A stretch of DNA of 64,000 nt, from the NCBI GenBank assembly GCA_947471745.1, contig CANJKZ010000084.1, forward strand, positions 4,034,001 to 4,098,000, written 5' to 3'. The notes under the pieces are model-generated. The model ran no database searches and was not told the DNA's origin. It was given only the letters and a program-made list of their open reading frames with translations. The first letter of the stretch is position 1, and each line of letters starts with the position of its first letter. The DNA is from Closterium sp. Naga37s-1. Its lineage: Eukaryota; Streptophyta; Zygnematophyceae; Desmidiales; Closteriaceae. Made by a program: the position numbers and the translations under genes. Positions 40,496 through 51,810 of this stretch are shown here, in pieces.

Positions 40496-43400
40496 CCCAA
40501 ATGGGTTGTACTCTCTAATATGCACCTCACTATAGCATGTAGATATATAATATAACACACCCCCATAGGCTAGGTGAGGGGCATCAAGCAAGCAAGGCAA
40601 GAAACATCCCAGGGCGGATCAACTAGTTCAGACACTGAGACACGCGGTCACAAGACCAGTCAAAAAAGCAACAAAGCAAGAGATGCAACTCAGGCTGGTA
40701 CAACTAGCCAGCCTATGAGACAAACAACCATAAGGCCAGTTCAAGAGTTCATAGAAAAATAAAAACAACAAAACAAGCAGTACAAGAAACACGAGGCAAG
40801 TCTACAACAAACGAGGCCATGTATAAATAAGGCCAAGCTGCGAACATAACCTGTGGTGGTCACCAGATGGGAGGGTCTTGTGTGAAGATGTATGCAGTGT
40901 TGGCCTCTGAGGTCACACAGACCAAGCGTGCCTGACCGCGCCACTGCAACCCTCGCAGCAGGAAGTGCCGTAGCTTGATGTGCTTCACTCTACTCTCTAG
41001 TCAAGGCTCTCAATACAGGAGGATCATGTCCTTTTTGTGAGCGAACAAGGTCGGTGTAGAGCTAGGCCACTCACTTAAATCAGTGACCAAGAAAGCCAGC
41101 CAGCGGAGCTCCTGAGCAGCCATGGCACTGGCGTAGATCTCATCCTCAGCACTGGAAGAAGCCACAGAAGACGCTCATGTCAACCTCCACGACACAGTTC
41201 CAAAGCCCAGGCTGGATTAGTAGACCTGTATAGACCTGCGAGTCTCCTCGTCGTCTGCCCACGGCGAGTCGCTGTGCCCGGTAAGTCGCACTGGCTGGCT
41301 CCCTCCAAGAATAAGCCACATGCTAGGTACTTCGTTACCCCCTCAGAAGCCGTCCAGTGAACAGGACGGTGTCTCCTAGTCGCAACAAATTGAGCAAGGA
41401 TCCGGAGAGGATAGGTAAGGTCCGGTCAATTGCACGTCATTAGGTACATGAGGCAACCCACATGCCCTGCGTAGCGACCACTAGGCTCAACGGGCTCGTC
41501 GGGAACAGGAGTAGCGAGCCTGTGGTCAACAACAAGAGGAGTGGGCTGTGTGGAGGAAAACAAGAAGCCGAACCGCTGAAGGACGTGCTGCACCATGTGT
41601 GACTAAGTGAGAGTGATGGTGCGTGCTGCCCTGTCCCTGGTGATCTGCAAGCCAAGATAGCTGCGCAGCTCACCATGTCAGTGCAGGAGTGTCGCTTCTT
41701 TAGTTCTAACTTCACTGAAGCCAGAGCAACCCCGTCTGCTGTAGCGAAGACCAAGTCATCGACGAAAACGAGGATGAAGAAAGGAGTGGACCCAGACCAA
41801 ATGAACAATGATGGGTCAGCGGACAAAGGACGGAAACCGAGGTCAGCAAGAATGGTGCGCACAGTGTCGTGCCACTCATGAGGTGCCTGGCGCAGATCGT
41901 AGACTGGTCGTCTCAAGCTCCATTGGGTCCTAGGAGGGAAAGTGTCAATGAAGCTAGGAGGACGGCGCAGCCAGATCTCCTCGTGCAGGCTACCCTTGAG
42001 AAGTGCCAATAAGGCTAGGAGGACGGCACAGCCATATCTCCTCGTGCAGGCTAACCTAGAGGAAGGCAGTGGAAAAGTCTAGCGAGTGCTGCTCGTAGTC
42101 TTGCTGGGCTGCAATGTGCAGCGGTAACCGAAGAGTGGTCATCTTTGGGGTGGGGGAGAAGGTATGAAAGAAGTCTACTCCCTCATGCTGACTAAAGCCT
42201 CTAGCCATGTAACGCGCCTTAAAGATAGGCGACAATCCAGGCGGTCGCTTCACCTTGAAGATCCACATGCCATCGACTACGTTTCCCTGGGAAGGGGGAA
42301 CAACGTCGACGTATATGCCTATGGACCTCCAAGACGCCATCTCTAGGCCCATGGCTGCTATCCACTAAGAAACCAACTGTCTCAAAACTGCCTCAACGTG
42401 CGTACGAGGAATCGAGATGTCTGGAGCGTCAGCCCCCTCAGGGGTTAGCATCATGGCACAGAGGTGGGGAGAAGTGGCCGCAAGGTGTCTAGCTCAAAAT
42501 GCCTGTCCTCTAGGACGTCACAGCCAAGGGAAAACTCACCCCCGGCGGACAGCGGACGGGTAGGAGGAGCAACTGCCAAGCTTGAGGCATAGACAAGGCA
42601 GCTGGTGGCGGCAAAGTCAGTGACAGCGGCAACAATAGCCAAGACAGACAACGGGGAGGCAGTAGGGTCCATCACAAGAGTAGAGAGAACATTTGAGACA
42701 CAACAGTATGGTACTAGTCAGAGGGAGGCTGTGAGGAAACAGCGTGAGCAGAGGAAGGAGGTAACGGGAGGACATACAGAGGCGGAGCATGGGGAGGGAG
42801 AGTACAAAGAAGTAGGGAGTGGAGGTCCGAAACTTGGGACAAATAATGAGCACCCGGAGGACAACAAGACCAAGGAATGGAGGCAGAGGCAGAGAAGAAA
42901 TGAGAGGAGGAGACAGCTGTGACCGAGGAGGAGAACGAGGTGGAGACAAGTCCGGGGGAGGACACGTAGGAACGTTAACAAGAGGAGATGGCGATCGGTC
43001 TGGAGAAGGAGAAGGAATACCAATAGTCCGAAGATCACTCACAGGTGCAAACAACTGCTGCTGCTGCGGCTGCTGCTGCCGTAGAAACCGAAACCTTGTC
43101 AGATAATAGGGGACGTCCAGGGCACACGCCGCAGCAGCATCCCTAGAACCAGCACCTCCAACTCCAGCACCCCCGGAACCAGCTCCTCCAGTGCCAGGAC
43201 CTCCAGTGTCAGCACCTCCAGCTCGAGCACCTCCAGCGGCAGCACTCCCTGAACCAGCACCTCCCTTGCCAGCACCCCCAGAACCAGCACTGATAGTGCC
43301 AATACCTGCAGCTCCAGCACCTCAACAAGCAGGGCAGCACTGGCTGCGCGCGGGGCCTAGGGGCAGTTCGCGGGCTGCAGGGGCGAAGCGCGGGGCTGCA

Positions 43401-43519
43401 GGGGCAGCGTGCAGGGCAGCATTGGCGGCCCGCGCTACAAGTACTAACCCTAATTGGGTTGTACCCCTTATGGGCTACCCCACTATAGCCTACACAAATG
43501 TAAGCACTATAACATTCTG
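40496..43519 (-). mobile_element. Rearranged copia remnant G
   Basis: Minus-strand copia with PPT (minus TATGGGGGTG) and 63 bp of a 3' LTR at the left (40496-40558). At the right it has RT/RNase H, linker, and 87 bp of a 5' LTR (43433-43519) truncated after TTAGTACTTGTA. The two LTR pieces are only distantly alike; the right one matches element H and the left one a C-like type. Gag, protease and integrase are absent. G is probably a chimera or a product of deletions rather than one intact insertion. Confidence 0.65.
40950..43330 (-). pseudogene. Element G linker, RT and RNase H
   Basis: Minus strand: pentapeptide/Gly-Ala linker (about 43100-43330), Pro/Ser-rich spacer, then RT. RT has LEMASWRSIGIYVDVVPP, FKVKRPPGLSPIFKAR and FSQHEGVDFFHTFSP (42150-42350). 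Catalytic FFILVFVDDLVFA (about 41740-41775) follows. RNase H is fragmentary (AAQELRWLAFLVTDL-like near 41080-41130). A segment of about 60 bp is duplicated in tandem at 41950-42052. Multiple stops and shifts. Confidence 0.75.
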
Positions 43520-43665
43520 ACAGCGGCTACCCAACCATCAGTGGCCTGAGGCGATGGACGACGATGTGCTGTTGCACAACTTGTTTTCGAATACTGCATG
43601 CTGCTGACTGGACAGAGCCACGTCACCAGCAACGAAGGCGATGACACTTCAGAAGCGAAGGGGAG
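43520..43665 (+). pseudogene. Copia K, 3' end of pol
   Basis: The plus-strand reading RLPNHQWPEAMDDDVLLHN resembles the C-terminal tail of copia RNase H. A spacer and the purine tract GAAGGGGAG follow. Element G abuts it on the left; the rest of K is not in the window. Confidence 0.45.
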
Positions 43666-43986
43666 TGTTGGAAACATTTAGTTTGCACTTTTGAAGTATC
43701 GAGCACTATAACATAAGGAGAAGTATACTCACAGCAAAGCAACACCGAGTCGACTAAAGCGGTTAACTGAACGACAACAGCAGGAGGTTGAAGCGAAGGT
43801 CAAAGGTCAGCGAACTTTGACTTGACAAAGGCAGCGCGACAGCAAGGACAAATAACTGAATCGTTATTGAGCAGTTACCCGAGTCGTCGCTGTATCGAAC
43901 CGCAACGGCATATACAGTTAAACCCTTCAGATTCCTTGTAATCATATATATGTCTTTGTATCTCTTTGCTATAATCAATTCATCTT
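43666..43986 (+). repeat. 3' LTR of copia K, main piece
   Basis: Starts TGTTGGAAAC after a purine tract. It is split by element H; the last 9 bp (GTTCTCACA) are at 58073-58081, giving a 330-bp LTR. ATATATATG near 43944 could serve as TATA. Confidence 0.6.
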
Positions 43987-44117
43987 TGTCAAACTCATAT
44001 ATAGCTTACATTGTGTAGGCTATAGTGGGGTAGCCCATAAGGGGTACAACCCAATTAGAGTTAGTACTTGTACCCAACTGTTTCATAGTTCATTCATTCT
44101 CGTTCATTATTCTGACA
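43987..44117 (+). repeat. 5' LTR of element H (131 bp)
   Basis: TGTCAAACTCATATATAG to TCTGACA. TATATAG starts about 12 bp in. Inverted arms GGGTACAA (44042-44049) and TTGTACCC (44068-44075). Confidence 0.93.
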
Positions 44118-44153
44118 TGGTTTCAGAGCAGGTCCCTTCTAGGACCGTTTTTT

Positions 44154-45117
44154 GGGCCCACCACCTGCTGCCCTGCTAGCCACGCTCGCGACCCGTAGGC
44201 CCCCTAGGCCCCGACCCGTCGCCTCTAGCTCGGCCCCTTGGCCCCGTCGCCCCTAGCCACGGCCCCTTGGACCCGTCGCCCCTAGCCGCGGCCCCTTGGC
44301 CCCGTCGCCCCGTTGCCCTAGCCTCGGCCCCTAGCGACCCGTCGCCCCGTCGCCCTAGCCTCGGCCCCTAGCGACCCGTCGCCTCGTCGCCCTAGCCTCG
44401 GCCCCTAGCGACCCGTCGCCCTAGCCTCGGCCCCTAGCGACCCGTTGCCCCTAGCCGCGGCCCCTAGTGACCCGTCGCTCCGTCGCCCTAGCCTCGGCCC
44501 CTAGCGACCCGTCGCCCCTAGCCGCGGCCCCTAGTGACCCGTCGCTCCGTCGCCCTAGCCTCGGCCCCTAGCGACCCGTCGCCCCGTCGCCCTAGCCTCG
44601 GCCCCTAGCGACCCGTCGCCCCTAGCCGCGGCCCCTTGGCCCCGTCGCCCCTAGCCGCGGCCCCTTGGCCCCGTCGCCCCTAGCCGCGGCCCCTTGGCCC
44701 CGTCGCCCCTAGTCGCGGCCCCTCGCGACCAGTTGCCCCGTCGCCCCTAGCCGCGGGCCCGTCGCCCCGTCGACCTAGCCTCGGCCCCACGGCCCCTCGC
44801 GACCCGTCACCCCTAGCCGCAGCCCCGTCACCCCGTCGCCCTAGCCTCGGCCCCTAGCAACCCGCGACCCGTCGCCCCTAGCCGCGGCCCCATCGCCCCG
44901 TCACCCTAGCCTCGGCCCCTAGCGACCCGCGACCCGTCGCCCCGTCCCCCCCCCCCCCCCCCCCCCCTCGCCTTGGCCCATCGCGACCCGTCGCCCCTAG
45001 CCGCGGCCCCGTCGCCTCGTCGCCCTAGCCTCGGCCCATAGCAACCCGTCGCCCTAGCCTTGCCCCCCCCCCCCCTCCCCCCCCTCGACCTCGGCCCCTC
45101 GGCCCCTCGGCCCCTAG
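44154..45117 (+). repeat. GC-rich leader of element H, left part
   Basis: GGGCCC palindrome at 44154-44159 followed by units such as GCCCTAGCCTCGGCCCCTAG with CGACCCGTC, and two C-runs near 44945 and 45065. It ends with CCTAG, the duplication caused by element I. Confidence 0.88.
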
Positions 45118-45937
45118 TGTTATAGTCACAATAGGCTTGAATGTGCCTAAAACGAAAGATAGAGAGCACAGACGGATTTCTGCACAGCGGCTTCAAACGT
45201 TGATAGCGTTCTGCTCACAGCTGAAAATGACTTGATTCAAATTGGATCTGGAGCGTCTTCACGTCGTCTACAATAAGCAATTTAGATTGCATGATTTCAT
45301 AAAGAATTGACGACACAGCGTCGGTTTGAACGAACGGTACTATGGCAGCCACTATAGTCTTAGAACACAAGATAGGAAGAGTTACGAGTTGGGAATGACT
45401 CCCAGCTCCTACAAACCCCAAGAGCCGAGGTACAGTGATGTGGAACAGTGCCACACTATCCCCAACCACGAAGGATCTCGAAACTACCCTCCACAAGGGC
45501 CTACACCAAGAGAAACGTTACACTACACAAAGTAATGCAACTATTCTCACTATCTTAAAGTTTACCCTTTTGGAGAGCTTCGAAATCACTTGATTCTTGA
45601 AACCAAGGCTCTGGTTCTTCAAGCTAAATTCTTCCTTGAGTTCTTGGAAGTCTGCTGCGCACACCTGCGACACGCCGAACGTTCCACACACAACAAAATA
45701 GAAAAACCTCACACGACACGCAAACGACGACGTGACACGCGACTAGCGATAACTCGCTATTGACTCAACACACACATTCAAAATCATGCCTCATCATTCA
45801 CACACTATTGTAAGCATACACGCACTATCATGCCTCAACACACTATTGTTATTTCATGCCCTCATACCATTCCATACACACACGCATGCACGCACACGGA
45901 CAACAAGCCGAATGCAAACCGTAGGGTTGCACCAACA
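45118..45937 (-). repeat. 3' LTR of element I (820 bp)
   Basis: Plus-orientation ends TGTTATAGTC and CACCAACA. It is about 23 bp longer than its partner because of a partial duplication around CACTATCATGCCTCAACAC (45825-45850). Confidence 0.92.
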
Positions 45938-45976
45938 AACTACCCCTCGGATTGTTGGCCTTAGGATCTTGCTCTC

Positions 45977-47611
45977 TCAGTTCAGAGCCATCCCAGCCAG
46001 CTTGCAACACTTCCAATGCTGCTGCTCCACCAGCCTCTTGGTCATCATGTCAGCTGGCTGCCTTGTCGTCTTCACATAGTGCAACTCAACTTCACCCGCG
46101 GCCACCATGCTCCTCGTCCAATGCCACTTCACCCTCATGTGCTTGGTGAGGCCATGCAACACAGGGTTCTTAGCAAGAGCAATGACACCCTGGCTGTCAC
46201 AGTAGAGTGGGGTAGGTCCTTGCTGCTCCTCCCCCAATTCAGCCAACAAACGCCGCTGCCACACAATCTCTCGTACGGCACGGAAGAGTGCCATATACTC
46301 GGACTCCACCGAGCTCAATGCTTGATCCACCTGCTTCTTGCTCTCCCAAGCAGTTGGGCCTCCACCAACACAGCAAATGAACCCTCCAACACTTGTCATG
46401 TCCTCTGGTTCTGATGCAAAAGAAGCATCCGAGAATGCGGTGAGGAACAAACGCCCGGGTTCAACACTATCCGCGCCCTTTTGGCGCCTTTGCGCCGCCG
46501 CCGAATATTGCAGCCCAACGGTCGGTGTTTGGCCAAGATACTTGGCCACCCTCATTCCAGCTGCTACCTGCTCCTCATTAGGGCATTGCACAACCCTAGC
46601 CAACTGTCCGGTAGCAAACGCGACGTCCGGTCGGGTGTTTACCGCCGCGTACATGAGGCTGCCCACCAACGAGTGAAAACGGCGCCTCTCCTCTTCACCA
46701 ACGCTCTCCTCCTCTGGTCCCTTCACACACTTGAACCCAGAGGGAAAGGGTGTAGCCACATGGCCTTCACTCTGCCCAAAATTGGCAGCCAATGCCTCCA
46801 GGTACTTTCGTTGATGCACCCGCATGCACCGCTTCTCCACATCTCGTTCGATGTGGAGCCCAAGGTAGAAGCTCACGTCACCAAGTGCCTTGCACTTAAG
46901 CTTGTCTTGAAGCTTCAGCATCACCTCCTTCACAAGGTCAGAAGAGGGTGAGAAAATGAGGATGTCATCCACATAAACTACCATGAAACTCCTCTGCTCC
47001 CCCTCGCCAAGCATGAACAATGAGTGATCGGCCGTTGAGGGAGTGAAGCCTATCTCCTCCAAAACTCCTCGCAGCTTCAAGTACCACTGCCTAGGGGCCT
47101 GCTTCAGTCCATAAAGGGCCTTCTTCAGCTTCAAAACTCTGCCACTACCATCATCAAACCCCTCTGGCTGCGCCATAAAAAACTCTTCCTCAAGGACGCC
47201 GTTGAGGAATGCCGTTGTGACATCCATTTGTTTCACCACCCATCCTTTGATGGTAGCTCCCGCGAGTAGGGTTCTCAGCGTCGTCGGCTTCACCACTGGA
47301 GCAAACAACTCCTTATAGTCCACCTTCTCCTTCTGCTGGTACCCCTTGGCCACAAGCCTAGACTTGTAGCGCTCGATATTGCCGTTGGCGTCGGACTTTA
47401 TCTTGAAGAGCCACTTAGACGTAATCGCCTTACGCCCCTCCGGTAGCTCCACCAATTCCCACGTGCCGTTCTCCTCAATGCTTTTCAGCTCACTCCTCAG
47501 CATCACTACTCTCCAAGGCCTCCTTGAGAGTTTCTGGTTCTCCCGGCATTTCGACCGGAGAGAAGAACACGAAGGCACACTCGTCGTAGTCACTCTCCTC
47601 GTCATCTCCAA
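45977..47611 (-). CDS. Element I reverse transcriptase and RNase H
   Basis: A long open frame on the minus strand. Real homology starts at SELKSIEENGTWELVELP, then KWLFKIKSDANGNIERYKS, MDVTTAFLNGVLEEE and KKALYGLKQAPRQWYLKL. Catalytic VVYVDDILIFS (about 46960-46990) follows. Connection RFHSLVGSLMYAAVNTRPD leads to RNase H KKQVDQALSSVESEYMAL, YCDSQGVIALAKNP and the terminal KLAGMALN. The first 40 or so residues of the frame are a shadow, because a 20-bp deletion just upstream (near 47490) between GAGTG repeats shifts integrase-linker into another frame. Confidence 0.85.
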   Translation of the reverse strand: MEMTRRVTTTSVPSCSSLRSKCRENQKLSRRPWRVVMLRSELKSIEENGTWELVELPEGRKAITSKWLFKIKSDANGNIERYKSRLVAKGYQQKEKVDYKELFAPVVKPTTLRTLLAGATIKGWVVKQMDVTTAFLNGVLEEEFFMAQPEGFDDGSGRVLKLKKALYGLKQAPRQWYLKLRGVLEEIGFTPSTADHSLFMLGEGEQRSFMVVYVDDILIFSPSSDLVKEVMLKLQDKLKCKALGDVSFYLGLHIERDVEKRCMRVHQRKYLEALAANFGQSEGHVATPFPSGFKCVKGPEEESVGEEERRRFHSLVGSLMYAAVNTRPDVAFATGQLARVVQCPNEEQVAAGMRVAKYLGQTPTVGLQYSAAAQRRQKGADSVEPGRLFLTAFSDASFASEPEDMTSVGGFICCVGGGPTAWESKKQVDQALSSVESEYMALFRAVREIVWQRRLLAELGEEQQGPTPLYCDSQGVIALAKNPVLHGLTKHMRVKWHWTRSMVAAGEVELHYVKTTRQPADMMTKRLVEQQHWKCCKLAGMALN

Positions 47612-49187
47612 CTATAAGTGCCGCTCCGGCCAGAGCTGACTTGGCTGGCTTTCCCAGTGCCTCATAGGTCAGCCTATTTGGGGCTTGGGTTCTCCTCTTG
47701 CCCCTTCCTTCTTCCTCAGCTGCAGGGACATGAAGGCCTTGGCGTTGCTGCGGGGTGACTCGGATCCGTGGAGCACTCGTAGTGCGAGAAGGAAGTGTCG
47801 GTGCACGCTCGCTCACTTGCTGCACCTCCTCCTCTTCTTCCTCTGCATCCTTGGCCTCCTCTCCCCCATTCACAAGGGAAGATTGCCTTGTGGTGGTGCT
47901 GCCACTGCTCAGCTCCAAGGGCAGCTCCACATGCTCCAAACCGGAACTCTTCACCTCCCCAAACCGCATGCCTATCTTCGCCTCATTCTGCGCCTTCCAA
48001 TCCTTGTACATCAGATTCTCCATGAATTTGCAGTAAATGCTCACCAAGAATTTCTTAGTGAATGGGTCCCAAAGAAGCCACCCCTTGCTGTTTTGAGCCA
48101 TGCCCAAGTGCACAGCCCATATCGCCTTGGCACGGAGCTTGTTGTGCCGAAGATGCTTAGGCACGAGCGCCATGCACATGCACCCGAACACCCGAAGCAT
48201 ATCCACCTTTGGCTTCCTTCCAATCCACTCCACATAGGGCACCCATTTGTCTGCTCCCACATGATTCAAGGCTCTGTTTTTGGCCACACACGCACTCCGC
48301 ACCGCATCAGGCCAGAATTATTCGGGTAGCCCGGCTTCAATGAGCAACCTACGCGCCGTCTCCGTGATTGTCCGGTTCGCTCGCTCGGCGATGCCGTTCA
48401 TTGCAGGGGAGTATGGCATGGTAAGGGAGTGCCTTATGCCATTCTTCTTCAGCCACAATGAGAACTCCTTGCTCAGGAACTCTCCCCCTCGATCGGTGCG
48501 AATTGCCTTTACTAACCGGTCTTGTTGCCGCTCCACCATCGGCAACCAATCGGTCTTCACCGTTTCAGCCACGTCACTCTTCTTGGACAGCACGTACACC
48601 CAAGTCATGCGAGTGTAGACATCCACAATGGTGAGAAAGTACTCAGCTCCAGCAGCTCCAAGCTTCAAGGGGCCCACCACGTCCATCACCACCTCATCAA
48701 GTGGTGCCTTAGGCGTTGCCTCCGAACTAGAGAACGGGTAACGGGTGAATTTGGCTTGCATGCACGTCAGGCAGCCAAGTACCTCATCGGGCTCCCCCTT
48801 CACACGTATGCCAGCAACCATCTCATCCTTCACTAGCTGCTGCAAGATGGGCAGGGCCACATGCCCCATTGGCCGATGCAAGGTGAGCCAATCACACTCC
48901 CCCGTAGCCGAAGTCGGATTGGAGAATGCCGCACTCGCAATGGTGCCCCACATGCTCTCTCCGTACTCCTCCTCCGCTACTGCCTTAGGGTTCTCCTCAC
49001 CCTTGTGCTGCTCCTTGGCTGCTGCACCACTCTCCTCATGTTCACCAAGCTTGCTGGTCCCTCCAAGATTGCACTTCTTAGACTCAATCTGCTTAGCGCG
49101 ACCGTTCGTGCCATCGCCGCTACCAACCGCTTCACCCTTGGTGCTGATGCTTGCTGCCACTTGCCTCTCCTTAGGCATGGGGACCAC
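47490..49187 (-). pseudogene. Element I integrase and linker
   Basis: GAG_pre-integrase WLTLHRPMGHVALPIL and GCLTCMQAKFTRYPF. Integrase VVMDVVGPLKLGAAGAEY, IRTDRGGEFLSKEF and MNGIAERANRTI carry all three acidic catalytic residues. A TAA at 48318-48320 replaces the Tyr of PEYFWPD. The C-terminal half then continues to SSDAEE, where the 20-bp deletion ends the frame. Linker residues TPQQRQGLHVPAAEEEGRGKRR match E and J. Confidence 0.85.
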
Positions 49188-49516
49188 ATGTAGACATCTC
49201 TATCCTCGTGAAGGTCCCAAAGAATCCGCTCGCCAAGCCTCGCGGTGTAGGTCTTAGCTCCCTTCGAGCTCGTGTCCATGCCGGCCTTTTGCAACCGCCG
49301 CACGGAAATCAGGTTGGCAGCAAGGTTGGGCACCCAAAGCACGTTCTTGAGGCCCACCATCTTCCCATCAGCACCCTTGAACATGGCCTTGCCCATGCCT
49401 TTCACCTCTGCTCGCTGCCCCAAAGCCGATGTCACATGCTTCACCGGTGACGGCTCAAGTTCGGTGAGCAAGTCCGCACGAGGTGTCATGCTATAGGTAG
49501 CGCCGCTATCGATCAC
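48977..49516 (-). pseudogene. Element I protease
   Basis: VIDSGATYSMTPRADLL holds the catalytic DSG. VPNLAANLISVRRLQKAGMD and LGERILWDLHEDRDVYMW follow; the frame is then lost near 49180 before the pre-integrase region. A TAA (49520-49522) just upstream separates it from gag where E has Tyr. Confidence 0.8.
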
Positions 49517-49519
49517 CCA

Positions 49520-50709
49520 TTAGTCCAGGGAGTGTAGGGTGACTTTCCCCACAGCTGCTGGCTCCTCAAAGCTTTCATCCTTCTCTGGACCAGCCGGTGC
49601 TTGTGTGGACACGAAGAAGAATTGACCCGGAAAGCGATCGTCCCTCGACTCGCTCTCATTGCCGGCACTCTTCATACTTGCAGCACCACCTCCGCGACCG
49701 CCACGGCCTCCACGGCCTCTTCCTCTCCCTCCTCCTGCTCCTCTACCCTCTTGGCCTTGAGCAGGAGTCCATCCATCAGGGAGTTTGTAGCAATCGCGCC
49801 ACATGTGTCCGCTCTTGTGGCAAAAATGACACTCGCCGTCGAACCGTCCGCGACCGCGTCCGTTGTTCTTGTTATCATTGCCGTGTCCGCTACTCCCGCG
49901 GCCTCCGTTGAAGTTGCTGCCTCCAAACCTTCCTCCTCCACGTCCTCTGCCCCTTCCACGGCCATATCCACGGCCGATGCTTGCTGCCCCGGCGCCATCC
50001 GCACTCGCCAACTCACGGCGACGGAAATCCTCTTGAAGGATCGCTCGCTTCACGTCTTCGAGCGAGAGGCGGGGCAAGTCACGATTGAGGTTGATGATGA
50101 GAGAGGACCATGACTCTGGGAGTAAGGCCAGCAACTTGCTCTTCTTTTGGAGCTCACTGTAGTTCAAATCAGCTCCCTCAAGCCGCGTCAACAAGTCGAA
50201 GAATTTCGGCACCCCTTCTTCAACCGCTTCGTCTTCTTCAATTCGTAGTGCCGCCATTTGCCGTTCCAACACCACCGCTACCGCCGCTGTTGCAGGAGCG
50301 TGTACACCCTTGAGAGCAGCCCATGCCTTTGGTCCCTACTGTGGTTTACGCTGGAATGGCTTGATGTGACGGATCTGGCTGCTCCCCAACGCTTGCCCAA
50401 GTAGGAGATAGCCTTGTGCGCTCTTCCGCACCCACGGGCTCTTCTCCGGGTCGTTCTCGGGGCGCTTCTCCGTTCCTTCCATCACCTCTAGCAGGTCATA
50501 GTGGTCAAATATGTTCTCCATCTTGAAGGACCATTCAGCAAAGTTGTCACCGTTGAACTTGTCAAGCCCAAACACCCTAGGCTCATCCCTAGGTGGGCCA
50601 AGACTTGGTTGCATGGGCGCCATGGCTGAATCACGGGGTTGGCCTTGAGCTTGAGCTTCTCCACTGCCACCAGCACCTCTGCCACCCCTTTCCTCAGGTC
50701 CAGCCATTG
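49520..50709 (-). pseudogene. Element I Gag
   Basis: Initiates at MAGPEERGGRGAGG (ATG at 50707-50709), shortly after the PBS. EPRVFGLDKFNGDNFAEWSF, then a TAG (50336-50338), then LERQMAALRIEEDEAVEEG and ESWSSLIINLNRDLPRLSLED. An RGRGRGG region and a canonical CCHC knuckle (CHFCHKSGHMWRDC, near 49800-49840) follow. The knuckle would bind genomic RNA during packaging. Stop TAA at 49520. Confidence 0.85.
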
Positions 50710-50741
50710 TCGAAACTGCTCCAAGGGGCTCTGATACCACT

Positions 50742-51538
50742 TGTTATAGTCACAATAGGCTTGAATGTGCCTAAAACAAAAGATAGAGAGCACAGACGGA
50801 TTTCTGCACAGCGGCTTCAAACGTTGATAGCGTTCTGCTCACAGCTGCAAATGACTTGATTCAAATTGGATCTGGAGCGTCTTCACGTCGTTTACAATAA
50901 GCAATTTAGATTGCACGATTTGATAAAGTATTAACGACACAGCGTTGGTTTGAACGAACGGTACTATGGCAGCCACTATTGTCTTAGAACACAAGATAGG
51001 AAGAGTTACGAGTTGGGAATGACTCCCAGCTCCTACAAACCCCAAGAGCCGAGGTACAGTGATGTGGAACAGTGCCACACTATCCCCAACCACGAAGGAT
51101 CTCGAAACTACCCTCCACAAGGGCCTACACCAAGAGAAATGTTACACTACACAAAGTAATGCAACTATTCTCACTATCTTAAAGTTTACCCTTTTGGAGA
51201 GCTTCGAAATCACTTGATTCTTGAAACCAAGGCTCTGGTTCTTCAAGCTAAATTCTTCCTTGAGTTCTTGGAAGTCTGCTGCGCACACCTGCGATACGCC
51301 GAACGTTCCACACACGACAAAATAGAAAAACCGCACACGACACGCAAACGACGACGTGACACGCGACTAGCGATAACTCGCTATTGACTCGACACACACA
51401 TTCAAAATCATGCCTCATCATTCACACACTATTGTAAGCATAAAATATATTATTTCATGCCCTCATACCATTCCATGCACACACGCATGCACGCACACGG
51501 ACAACGAGCCGAATGCAAACCGTAGGGTTGCACCAACA
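50742..51538 (-). repeat. 5' LTR of element I (797 bp)
   Basis: Same ends as the left LTR and slightly shorter. A TATA-like ATAATATATTTTA on the minus strand lies about 90 bp from its start, leaving about 700 bp of R/U5. Confidence 0.92.
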
Positions 51539-51778
51539 CCTAGGCCCCACGCCCCTCGGCCCCTTGGCCCCCCCTTCCTGTTTGGCCCCTTGGCCCCTAG
51601 GCCCCTCGGCCCCGCCCCTCAGCCCCTCGGCCCCTAGGCCCCAGGCCCCTCAGCCCTAGGCCCCTCGGCCCCTAGGCCCCTTCGTGTTTGGCCCCTCGGC
51701 CAATAGGCCCCTCGGCCCCGCCCCTCGGCCCCTAGGCCCCAGGCCCCTCGGCCCCTTGGCCCCTCGGCCCCTTGGCCC

Positions 51779-51810
<32 letters not shown>

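Larger units (their letters stand above)
45118..51538 (-). mobile_element. Copia retrotransposon I (family 2, 6.4 kb)
   Basis: Complete minus-strand element: 5' LTR 50742-51538, PBS TGGTATCAGAGC (50728-50739, 2 bp from the LTR), gag-pol, PPT next to 3' LTR 45118-45937. A perfect CCTAG duplication lies at 45113-45117 and 51539-51543. Gag-pol has a stop in gag, a stop at the gag-protease boundary, a frameshift before integrase, a stop in integrase and a 20-bp deletion before RT. Confidence 0.95.
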
